Assembly (NCBI GenBank): GCA_900772695.1 | Contig: CAAGRO010000071.1 | Coordinates: 1 to 5,433, forward strand | Length of the DNA: 5,433 nt | Direction of reading: 5' to 3' | DNA from: an uncultured Oribacterium sp. | GTDB lineage: Bacteria > Bacillota > Clostridia > Lachnospirales > Lachnospiraceae | In this document: piece by piece, positions 1-5,296 of the stretch | Numbering within the stretch: the stretch's first letter is position 1 | How the letters are laid out: every line of letters begins with the position of its first letter | The notes under the pieces: generated by a model | The model's input: only the letters and a program-made list of their open reading frames with translations | Databases searched by the model: none | Told to the model about the DNA's origin: nothing | Made by a program: the position numbers and the translations under genes

Positions 1-72
1 ATGGGCACCGCTGTCGCTACCGTCAACGGAAAAACCGCCGTACAGGCGGAGCTCACCTTTGCGGTACAGTAG
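1..72 (+). CDS. fabZ: 3-hydroxyacyl-ACP dehydratase FabZ, C-terminal end (partial)
   Basis: This is an open frame from the window edge to a TAG at 70-72, giving 23 residues. It reads GTAVATVNGKTAVQAELTFA near its end, which fits the last beta strands of FabZ hotdog-fold proteins (family pattern roughly G-x-A-x-V-D-G-x-V-x-x-E-A-E-L-x-F-A). FabZ dehydrates 3-hydroxyacyl-ACP to trans-2-enoyl-ACP in cytosolic type II fatty acid synthesis and is usually about 140-150 residues, so most of the gene, including the catalytic His and Glu, lies outside the window. The ATG at position 1 is an internal codon in this reading, not the start. The product call rests only on this short tail. Another hotdog dehydratase of the same family is the main alternative. 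No ordinary terminator follows; a long palindrome begins 14 nt after the stop. Confidence 0.66.
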   Translation: MGTAVATVNGKTAVQAELTFAVQ

Positions 73-86
73 GCGGTATTCTAATC

Positions 87-323
87 CTGCCAGGAGACCG
101 GGGACTGCCACCAGAAACCATACGGAGAGGTCGTGAAGAATCAAAATCCCATCTCTTAGAAGCACTTAGAGTAATTTTTCCTTAGCACCCTCCAGCAACG
201 CTGAGTTTTCATCAAGAAAACTCAGCGATTGCGGAGGGCTTAGTGCTTCTTAGAGATGGGATTTTAGAGTCTTCCGAGCTCAGAGTACTGTGTTTCTGGG
301 GGCAGTCCCCGGTCTCCTGGCAG
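87..323. repeat. Long imperfect palindrome (MITE-like or giant hairpin)
   Basis: The outer arms 87-118 and 292-323 are complementary over 32 nt with one mismatch (position 110). A second pair of arms, 143-166 and 242-265, is complementary over 24 nt with one T-T mismatch (157/251). The apex is a perfect 11-bp stem, 200-210 with 216-226, around a 5-nt loop ATCAA; below it CCCTCC at 188-193 pairs with GGAGGG at 233-238. The connecting stretches (119-142 and 266-291) pair only weakly, and the left arm carries about 16 extra bases near 167-183. There is no credible ORF inside and no poly-T tract typical of a terminator. A non-autonomous transposon-like repeat or a structured RNA between fabZ and the regulator gene are both possible; the sequence alone does not decide. 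Confidence 0.85.
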
Positions 324-348
324 TGCGGCATAGAAATCCAGCTTTCAC

Positions 349-378
349 TGTATTTTTGTGTCGCACCCGTGTTATAAT
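349..378 (+). promoter_or_regulatory. Predicted extended -10 promoter of the marR-family gene
   Basis: A perfect TATAAT at 373-378 is preceded by TG at 370-371 with one base between, forming an extended -10 element. The best -35 candidate, TGTATT at 349-354 with 18-bp spacing, is poor, which is common when an extended -10 is present. Transcription would begin near 385, about 35 nt before the start codon. A short palindrome TATC-A-GATA at 387-395 lies at that start point and could be an operator, but it is too short to claim. Confidence 0.7.
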
Positions 379-419
379 CCGCTTGTTATCAGATATTAAG
401 TTAAAGGAAAAGGAATGAT

Positions 420-881
420 ATGCTGAACCAGTCCATCGCCGATCTCTATAATCGCTTCCGCATCCACTTCTACAAGCGGGTTTTTTCGAAGGAAAGCAGC
501 CGGGATGAGTCCCTGACTTCGGTCGAGGCCTTCAGTCTCGAGTGTATCAAGGCGCTCGGGGAGCCGACGGTGGCGGAGTTTGCGAAGATGATGGGCATTT
601 CGGCGCCGAACGCGGCGTATAAGGTCAATGCACTCGTCCAGAAGGGGTACATCGAGAAGGTGCAGTCGGATGAAGACCACCGCGAGTTCTACCTCCACCC
701 GACGGAAAAGCTCGAGAACTACTATCACCGTAGCTACCAGTTTCTCGATGAAGTCGTGAAGCGCTTCGAGGAACGCTTCTCCGAGGAGGACCTCGCGAAG
801 CTCGACGAGATGCTACAGGTCATCACGAAGGAGATGATCCCGGAGCTCGATCCGGAGCACCTCCGGAAACGGGACGGATGA
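420..881 (+). CDS. MarR-family winged-helix transcriptional regulator (possibly FabT-like)
   Basis: This encodes a 153-residue protein of normal MarR length. The winged-helix DNA-binding core spans about residues 36-95: helix 2 and recognition helix within TVAEFAKMMGISAPNAAYKV (50-69), then LVQKGYIEKV (72-81), and the wing with D84-E85-D86-H87-R88-E89 and YLHPT, close to the family's D-x-R-x-R wing. The N-terminal helix (1-25) and the C-terminal helices (about 96-145) should form the dimer interface. The start is ATG 420: the nearby ATG at 415 runs into a stop, and AAAAGGA at 408-414 is well spaced from 420. It has its own promoter and sits just downstream of the fabZ end. MarR proteins of the FabT type control fatty acid synthesis genes in Firmicutes, so a role in fab regulation is a reasonable inference. 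The ligand and the targets cannot be read from the sequence. Confidence 0.9.
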   Translation: MLNQSIADLYNRFRIHFYKRVFSKESSRDESLTSVEAFSLECIKALGEPTVAEFAKMMGISAPNAAYKVNALVQKGYIEKVQSDEDHREFYLHPTEKLENYYHRSYQFLDEVVKRFEERFSEEDLAKLDEMLQVITKEMIPELDPEHLRKRDG

Positions 882-949
882 AAGTCGTGACAGCCTTTGG
901 ACGTTGTAATAGTTCTGCAGGGATAAGCATTTATCCATAGTTGTTTTTT

Positions 950-983
950 AGAGATGCCTTTGCCGGGCGTCTCTTTTTGTTTT
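950..983 (+). terminator. Intrinsic terminator after the marR-family gene
   Basis: AGAGATGCC (950-958) pairs with GGCGTCTCT (966-974) as a 9-bp stem with one T-G pair and a 7-nt loop. It is followed by TTTTGTTTT. It lies about 70 nt past the stop codon. A smaller 6-bp hairpin (GGATAA 921-926 with TTATCC 931-936) precedes it and lacks a T-tract. Confidence 0.8.
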
Positions 984-1016
984 CCTGCCTGCCCCCCATT
1001 CGATTGATTTATCTAT

Positions 1017-1042
1017 CTGCATGTTGGACCCGCCCCATGCAG
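1017..1042. repeat. Short inverted repeat in the intergenic region
   Basis: CTGCATG (1017-1023) and CATGCAG (1036-1042) are perfect 7-bp inverted repeats around a 12-nt, GC-rich loop, followed by an A-rich tract. It is not followed by a T-run on either strand in the right place, so it is not a clear terminator. Function unknown. Confidence 0.4.
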
Positions 1043-1084
1043 GCAAACAAAAAAACGACGCGATTCCCTTTTAATATCAAAATG

Positions 1085-1113
1085 TAGGTTAACCTGAAAA
1101 TGTGTGGTATAAT
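1085..1113 (+). promoter_or_regulatory. Predicted promoter of the DUF6788-like gene with overlapping palindrome
   Basis: A perfect TATAAT at 1108-1113 with TG at 1105-1106 makes an extended -10. The -35 position (1085-1090, 17-bp spacing) reads TAGGTT, a weak match. It overlaps a perfect 10-bp palindrome AGGTTAACCT at 1086-1095, which could be bound by a dimeric regulator. The predicted start of transcription, near 1120, falls inside the longest possible ORF, at the ATG 1119, which supports the downstream start codon at 1140. Confidence 0.66.
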
Positions 1114-1139
1114 GACGTATGACAGAAGGAGGGAGCAAA

Positions 1140-1484
1140 ATGGACAGATATATCGAATTGATGGATCGAATTCATGAACTGGAAGCAGAAAATCACCTGC
1201 TTCCGAAAGGAAGTATCAGCTATAAAAAGATAAAAGATTCGACATATCCTTATTTGCAGCTTCGAGAAGGTCGGCATGTACGGTCTTCCTATATTTCAAA
1301 AGAAGACCTTCCGGAATTACAGGAGAAGATCGTTCGTAGAAGACAGAATGAAGAAGATATCAGAAAATATAAGCTGGAGGTACAGCGTATCGTGCAGATG
1401 GAGGGCCTGCGCACGATTCATCAGAAATATCATATGCTCCATAATGTAAGAGGTATAAGTCAGGGAGGGATCCACTATCAGTGA
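1140..1484 (+). CDS. DUF6788-like hypothetical protein, ending at an in-frame TGA
   Basis: This encodes 114 residues from ATG 1140, chosen because AAGGAGG (about 1126-1132) sits at good spacing in front of it; the ATG at 1119 would lack a ribosome binding site and lies at the predicted transcription start. Residues 1-19 are charged and helical. LPKGSISYKKI (21-31) and YPYLQLREGRHVRSSYI (36-52) follow the pattern of the DUF6788 domain, a short beta-rich module of unknown function found in many Firmicutes. A long charged helix, probably coiled coil, follows at about 55-90. No signal peptide or membrane segment is visible. Glutamate is GAA in 9 of 12 codons, unlike uxaB. The TGA at 1482-1484 is followed in the same frame by 123 sense codons, so the natural product may be longer (about 236 residues) and this may be the front half of a broken gene. 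Family assignment is from recalled pattern, function unknown. Confidence 0.68.
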   Translation: MDRYIELMDRIHELEAENHLLPKGSISYKKIKDSTYPYLQLREGRHVRSSYISKEDLPELQEKIVRRRQNEEDIRKYKLEVQRIVQMEGLRTIHQKYHMLHNVRGISQGGIHYQ

Positions 1485-1520
1485 AAATCGGATCTGTATG
1501 GGCGTTACCATCTGCAGTTT

Positions 1521-1853
1521 ATGGGAAATCATAAACGTTATACGATTCCGTATACAGGTGTAAATAACCTGCTTCCGGAAAGAAAAGTCCTGTATGAAAA
1601 GATGGGCGGGATGGCGGTGGATACAGCCATGCGATATCTCCGGCACTATCGAGACGAGACCTGTGGTATTCGTAAAGAAAAAGCACGTACGATTGCCGCG
1701 AATTATCAAACGAAGTCGGAAATGCTGATGGATTTTCAGCGTGGGATATCGATATCGCTGTATCATGAAAAACAGAAGGAAAAAGAAGTACAGGAGGTGA
1801 GTGCATATAAGACAGTGGATGATCTGCTGGAGGAAATCAATGTGAACAAGTGA
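1521..1853 (+). CDS. Hypothetical protein; likely C-terminal half of the interrupted DUF6788 gene
   Basis: The open frame runs from ATG 1521 to TGA 1851-1853 (110 residues), but it is already open from 1485, directly after the TGA that ends the upstream gene and in the same frame. The intervening codons read KSDLYGRYHLQF. No ribosome binding site precedes ATG 1521 and no ATG, GTG or TTG codon occurs in frame between 1485 and 1521, so independent translation looks poor. The protein is basic and helical: IRKEKARTIAANYQTKSEML lies at about residues 50-69 and a charged tail ends in DDLLEEINVNK. I do not recognise a family. Glutamate codons are 8 GAA to 3 GAG, matching the upstream half. A single nonsense mutation splitting one gene is the simplest reading; two genuine genes, or stop readthrough, are alternatives. 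Confidence 0.5.
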   Translation: MGNHKRYTIPYTGVNNLLPERKVLYEKMGGMAVDTAMRYLRHYRDETCGIRKEKARTIAANYQTKSEMLMDFQRGISISLYHEKQKEKEVQEVSAYKTVDDLLEEINVNK

Positions 1854-1865
1854 AGAGAGAAATCG

Positions 1866-1907
1866 ACCGGCTTTTTGTGCTGATGGCACAAAACAGGCCG
1901 GTTTTTT
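1866..1907 (+). terminator. Intrinsic terminator after the DUF6788 unit
   Basis: The outer stem ACCGGC (1866-1871) pairs with GCCGGT (1897-1902), and the inner stem TTTTGTGC (1873-1880) pairs with GCACAAAA (1886-1893) around the loop TGATG. A small bulge separates the two stems. TTTTTT at 1902-1907 follows directly. The start is 12 nt past the stop codon at 1853, so it belongs to the preceding transcript. Confidence 0.9.
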
Positions 1908-1920
1908 CGTTTCTTTTAAC

Positions 1921-1949
1921 GAATTCTGCATTTCTTTTCGGGAATTCTG
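1921..1949 (+). repeat. GAATTCTG direct repeats upstream of the uxa promoter
   Basis: GAATTCTG occurs at 1921-1928 and again at 1942-1949, 21 bp apart start to start, which is two helical turns on the same DNA face. The second copy ends 9 bp before the -35 hexamer. This position suits an activator site; no regulator is identified and the match could be chance in AT-rich DNA. Confidence 0.45.
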
Positions 1950-1958
1950 ATTTTCTGA

Positions 1959-1987
1959 TTGACATATTTTGAGAAGAAGCATATATT
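1959..1987 (+). promoter_or_regulatory. Sigma-A type promoter of the uxaB-uxaA operon
   Basis: A perfect TTGACA at 1959-1964, a 17-bp spacer and TATATT at 1982-1987 form a near-consensus housekeeping promoter. The predicted start of transcription is about 1994, giving a leader of about 90 nt before uxaB. Such a strong promoter implies that control is mainly by repression, consistent with the palindrome immediately downstream. A small 6-bp hairpin (2011-2025, loop AAG) opens the leader. Confidence 0.87.
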
Positions 1988-2007
1988 TTATGTAAGCGCT
2001 TACATAA
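1988..2007. promoter_or_regulatory. LacI/CcpA-type operator (cre-like) over the uxa transcription start
   Basis: A perfect 20-bp palindrome with core TGTAAGCGCTTACA and a central CG at the dyad. It fits the catabolite-responsive element pattern WTGNAANCGNWNNCW as well as the operators of sugar-specific LacI-family repressors. It begins one base after the -10 hexamer and covers the predicted +1, so a bound protein would block initiation. Whether CcpA or a hexuronate-responsive LacI-type regulator binds cannot be told from the site alone; the full symmetry slightly favours a dedicated LacI-family regulator. Confidence 0.83.
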
Positions 2008-2084
2008 GGGGCAGGGAAGCTCTGCTCTGGTAAGCATGGGCATCGATTTTTAGAGCATTTCACAGCTGAAAGGAACGAATTAAG

Positions 2085-3578
2085 ATGGAGAAGTTAAATT
2101 ATCAGGTACTTGAGCAGTCTGGTTATCAGGGATATGTCCTGAAGGATGCACCTGTGAAGGTGATGCAGTTTGGTGAGGGTAATTTCCTCCGTGCATTCGT
2201 TGATTATTTCTTCGATATGGCAAACGAGCGTGCGAACTGGAACGGTAAGGTAACCCTCGTGCAGCCGATCGCACAGGGTCTCACCGAGTACGTTAACGCG
2301 CAGGAGGGTCTCTACACCCTGTACCTTCGTGGCTCTGAGAATGGCCAGAAGGTAAACAACAAGCGTGTGATCTCCGCAGTCAAGGACTGCATCAATCCGT
2401 ATACTGCAGAGGGCTTTAAGGCACTCCTGGATCTCGCAAAGTCTGACGATCTCGAGTACATCGTATCGAACACCACCGAGGCGGGTATCGTCTATGATCC
2501 GGATACGAAGTTCGATCAGGAGCCACCGGTTTCCTTCCCTGGTAAGATGACGAGAGTGCTCTATGAGCGTTTCAAGGCCGGCAAGGGCGGCGTAGTCGTT
2601 CTTTCCTGCGAGCTGATCGATGCGAACGGTCAGGTGCTCAAGCAGATCGTCAACCGTCACATCGAGGAGTGGGGCCTCGGCGAGGACTTCAAGAACTGGG
2701 TAAACGAGGAGGTTCTGTTCTGCTCCACACTCGTAGACCGTATCGTTCCGGGCCGTATCCGCGATCCGAAGGAGGTTGCAGAGCTCGATGCGGAGAATGG
2801 TTACACCGATCCGCTGACCGATGTCGGCGAGGTATTCGGTGTATGGTACATCGAGGGACCGAAGGCGCTCGAGGATAAGCTTCCGTTCAAGAAGGCCGGC
2901 GTAAACGTACATGTCGTTCCGGAGGTTGCTCCTTATAAGAAGAGAAAGGTAAGAATCCTGAACGGTGCACACACCGGCTTCGTACTCGGTGCATACCTCG
3001 CAGGCTTCGATATCGTGCGTGACTGCATGCATGATCAGGTGATCCGTGACTACATGAACAAGATGCTCCAGGATGAGATCATCCCGATTCTTCCGCTCGA
3101 TAAGGAGGACTGCGAGAAGTTCGCTTCTGCGGTTGAGGATCGTTTCAACAACCCGTTCGTTGATCACCAGCTGATGAGCATTTCTCTCAACTCTACCTCG
3201 AAGTGGAGAGCAAGAAACATGCCTTCCTTCCTCGAGTATGTCGAGAAGTTCGGTAAGCTTCCAGCTGTGCTCACGATGAGCTTCGCAGCGTACATGGCAT
3301 TCTACAGCAACGATATCCAGCGCCGTGAGGAGGACGGTCTCGTATGCAAGCGTCCGGCAGGTAACGAGTACAAGGTGCAGGACGACGCGTTCGTTCTCGA
3401 CTTTTACTTCGCACACAAGGATGACGATGTGAAGACCCTCGTACACGCCGTGATGACCAACACCGAGTTCTGGGGCCAGGATCTCACCGAGATCGCCGGC
3501 TTTGAGGAGGCGACCGTACAGAACCTCAGCCTCATCCGTGCGCAGGGTGCCAAGGCGGCTTACGCAAGCGTACTGTAA
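2085..3578 (+). CDS. uxaB: Tagaturonate reductase (altronate oxidoreductase)
   Basis: This encodes a 497-residue cytosolic enzyme, the usual length for UxaB. It reduces D-tagaturonate to D-altronate with NADH (EC 1.1.1.58), the second step of galacturonate breakdown. It belongs to the polyol-specific long-chain dehydrogenase family (mannitol dehydrogenase type). The N-terminal Rossmann nucleotide-binding motif is GEGNFLRAF at residues 30-38, and SNTTEAGI occurs at 128-135. The catalytic signature K-x4-N-x2-H is present as K288, N293 and H296 in KVRILNGAH, at the start of the C-terminal helical domain. The start ATG 2085 has AAAGGA 10 nt upstream. It is the first gene of the uxaB-uxaA operon behind a repressible promoter. 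Every glutamate codon I read is GAG, suggesting high expression. The adjacent altronate dehydratase separates it from mannitol or fructuronate relatives. No missing key residue was seen. Confidence 0.95.
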   Translation: MEKLNYQVLEQSGYQGYVLKDAPVKVMQFGEGNFLRAFVDYFFDMANERANWNGKVTLVQPIAQGLTEYVNAQEGLYTLYLRGSENGQKVNNKRVISAVKDCINPYTAEGFKALLDLAKSDDLEYIVSNTTEAGIVYDPDTKFDQEPPVSFPGKMTRVLYERFKAGKGGVVVLSCELIDANGQVLKQIVNRHIEEWGLGEDFKNWVNEEVLFCSTLVDRIVPGRIRDPKEVAELDAENGYTDPLTDVGEVFGVWYIEGPKALEDKLPFKKAGVNVHVVPEVAPYKKRKVRILNGAHTGFVLGAYLAGFDIVRDCMHDQVIRDYMNKMLQDEIIPILPLDKEDCEKFASAVEDRFNNPFVDHQLMSISLNSTSKWRARNMPSFLEYVEKFGKLPAVLTMSFAAYMAFYSNDIQRREEDGLVCKRPAGNEYKVQDDAFVLDFYFAHKDDDVKTLVHAVMTNTEFWGQDLTEIAGFEEATVQNLSLIRAQGAKAAYASVL

Positions 3579-3760
3579 AGTAAACCATTCGGCACATATG
3601 CCTTCCGAAAGCGTCGGGAAGCATATCGTCGAGGACAGCATGGAAAATAATCGAACAGCGGCTTCGCATTGCGGACATTCCGTGATGTGGATTCGTTCAA
3701 TGCTTACATCATCGGCCGGGACAGATCACTGCTCCGGCCTGTGGTTTCAGGAGGAAAATT
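3579..3760 (+). other. uxaB-uxaA intercistronic region with hairpins and strong RBS
   Basis: This is 182 nt without a gene. It can form a bulged hairpin between about 3597 and 3627 (ATATGC near 3598 pairing with GCATAT near 3621), a long-range pairing GCATTG 3666-3671 with CAATGC 3698-3703, and a GC-rich stem GGCCGG 3714-3719 with CCGGCC 3734-3739. None is followed by a poly-T tract, so no terminator is called, and no convincing promoter was seen. The perfect AGGAGG at 3749-3754, 6 nt before ATG 3761, starts 9 nt after the last stem. The hairpins may affect mRNA processing or stability; this is inference. Confidence 0.55.
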
Positions 3761-5251
3761 ATGGCAAGAGCAAAGGTAGTGCACATCAGCCCGGAGGACA
3801 ATGTCGTCGTGGCCATCGCTCCGATCGCGAAGGGTGATGAAATCAAGGTCGACGACATTGACCTCATCGCAGCGGAGGACATCCCACAGGGACACAAGGT
3901 AGCCGTCGCGCCGATCGCGGCAGAGGGCCAGGTCATCAAGTACGGCGTTTCCATCGGTCACACCACCGAGGATGTGAAGCCGGGTCAGTGGGTGCATACC
4001 CACGATATGAAGACGAATCTGTCCGGCGAGGTGGAGTATACCTACGAGCCGGCGGTGCCGGAGAAGAAGACCATGCCGGTCGAGACCTTCGAGGGCTTCG
4101 TGCGTCCGGACGGTAAGGTCGGCACGCGAAATGAGATCTGGATCATCCCGACCGTGGGCTGTGTCAATGATGTGGCGAAGCATCTTGTGGAGATGAATCA
4201 GGACATCGTGCAGGGCAGCATCGAGGGTCTCTATACCTATACGCATCCGTTCGGCTGCTCTCAGACCGGTCATGATCATGCGACCACCCGTAAGCTGCTC
4301 GCAGATCTCGTACGTCATCCGAATGCAGGTGCCGTACTGGTGCTTTCCCTCGGCTGCGAGAACCTGACCCACGAGCAGTTCCTCGAGGAGCTCGGGGAGT
4401 ATGATTCGAATCGTGTGAAGTTCCTGACCTGTCAGGATGTCGAGGATGAGTTCGAGGCCGGAACGAAGCTGCTCCATGAGCTCGCAGCGTATGCCGGTCA
4501 GTTTAAGCGTGAGACCGTCGGCCTCGATAAACTCGTGCTCGGTATGAAGTGCGGCGGTTCGGACGGTCTGTCCGGTATCACGGCGAACCCGACCGTCGGC
4601 CGCGTATCCGATATGATCGTGGCACAGGGCGGTACCTCCATCCTTACCGAGGTTCCGGAGATGTTCGGTGCCGAGAGCATGCTGATGGGCCGGTGCGTAA
4701 ATCAGGAAATCTTTGATAAGGCAGCACACATGCTGAACGGCTTCAAGGATTACTTCATCAGCCACAACGAGGTGGTCTATGATAACCCGTCCCCTGGAAA
4801 CAAGCAGGGCGGTATCACGACCCTCGAGGACAAGTCCTGCGGTTGCGTCCAGAAGGGCGGCAAGGCGGCGATTTCAGACGTCCTCGCCTATGCAGAGCCG
4901 GTACACACGAAGGGGCTGAACCTCCTCTATGGACCGGGCAACGACCTCGTATCCAGCACGAACCTGACCGCTGCCGGCTGCACGGTGATTCTCTTCACCA
5001 CCGGCCGTGGCACACCGTTCGGCGCACCGGCACCGGTTGCGAAGATCGCGACCAACGATCGCCTCGCGGAGCGTAAGGCAAACTGGATCGACTTCAACGC
5101 CGGCCCGGTTGCATCCCAGGGTGAGTCCGTCGATGACGCCGGCCGTCGTCTTCTCGACCTCGTGAAGGAAATCGCGTCCGGTAAGAAGACGAAGGCAGAG
5201 CAGAACGGCTTCCGTGAGATCTCCATCTTCAAGGATGGCGTCGTACTGTAA
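3761..5251 (+). CDS. uxaA: Altronate dehydratase
   Basis: This encodes a 496-residue cytosolic enzyme, full length for UxaA. It dehydrates D-altronate to 2-keto-3-deoxy-D-gluconate (EC 4.2.1.7), the step after tagaturonate reductase; the family is iron-dependent. Residues 1-95 form the SAF-type N-terminal domain, with IPQGHKVAVAPI (41-52), KYGVSIG (60-66) and the VHTHDMKTNL stretch (78-87). The catalytic region of the altronate/galactarate dehydratase family starts around 110: DGKVGTRNEIWIIPTVGCVN (117-136), HPFGCSQTGHDH (162-173), LGCEN (197-201), MKCGGSDGLSGITANPTVG (262-280), LTEVPEMFGAE (295-305) and KSCGCVQKGGK (358-368). The many conserved Cys and His (C134, C166, C199, C264, C360, C362) suit metal binding, but I cannot assign ligands. 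Start ATG 3761 has AGGAGG 6 nt before it. Pairing with uxaB makes altronate, rather than galactarate, the likely substrate. The gene ends at TAA 5249-5251. Confidence 0.95.
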   Translation: MARAKVVHISPEDNVVVAIAPIAKGDEIKVDDIDLIAAEDIPQGHKVAVAPIAAEGQVIKYGVSIGHTTEDVKPGQWVHTHDMKTNLSGEVEYTYEPAVPEKKTMPVETFEGFVRPDGKVGTRNEIWIIPTVGCVNDVAKHLVEMNQDIVQGSIEGLYTYTHPFGCSQTGHDHATTRKLLADLVRHPNAGAVLVLSLGCENLTHEQFLEELGEYDSNRVKFLTCQDVEDEFEAGTKLLHELAAYAGQFKRETVGLDKLVLGMKCGGSDGLSGITANPTVGRVSDMIVAQGGTSILTEVPEMFGAESMLMGRCVNQEIFDKAAHMLNGFKDYFISHNEVVYDNPSPGNKQGGITTLEDKSCGCVQKGGKAAISDVLAYAEPVHTKGLNLLYGPGNDLVSSTNLTAAGCTVILFTTGRGTPFGAPAPVAKIATNDRLAERKANWIDFNAGPVASQGESVDDAGRRLLDLVKEIASGKKTKAEQNGFREISIFKDGVVL

Positions 5252-5258
5252 TATGCAT

Positions 5259-5296
5259 AAAAAACGTCCCCGGAATTTATTCCGGGGACGTTTTTT
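5259..5296. terminator. Strong, probably bidirectional intrinsic terminator
   Basis: AAAAAACGTCCCCGGAA (5259-5275) and its exact complement (5280-5296) flank the 4-nt loop TTTA: a perfect stem with an 11-bp non-A/T-tract core. A6 on the left and T6 on the right make it functional in both directions. It lies 7 nt after the uxaA stop and touches the stop codon of the convergent gene, so it serves both transcripts. Confidence 0.95.

Noticed and set aside
87..323. Retron, CRISPR or riboswitch reading of the long palindrome
   Set aside because: There is no reverse transcriptase gene, no regular repeat-spacer pattern and no known aptamer core recognisable; the downstream gene has its own promoter after it.
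1119..1139. Upstream ATG at 1119 as start of the DUF6788-like gene
   Set aside because: It coincides with the predicted transcription start and has no ribosome binding site; AAGGAGG sits right before ATG 1140.
1462..1484. Shine-Dalgarno-like GGGAGG before the TGA as a programmed frameshift signal, as in prfB
   Set aside because: The continuing coding sequence is in the same frame, so no frameshift is needed, and the motif is too far from the stop for the prfB geometry.
1317..2063. Minus-strand frame of 248 codons across the DUF6788 unit
   Set aside because: It crosses a terminator, a promoter and an operator on the plus strand, its composition is not protein-like, and the plus-strand frame has a promoter and ribosome binding site.
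2094..3641. Long minus-strand open frame opposite uxaB
   Set aside because: It is antisense to a clearly identified enzyme with catalytic motifs and is a by-product of its biased codon use; no ribosome binding site or recognisable domain.
3714..3739. GC-rich stem before uxaA as a terminator
   Set aside because: It is followed by TGTGGTTTCAGG and not by a T-tract, and uxaA lacks an obvious promoter of its own.
3704..4765. Long minus-strand open frame opposite uxaA
   Set aside because: It lies opposite conserved altronate dehydratase motifs and has low-complexity, His/Leu/Arg-rich composition typical of shadow frames.
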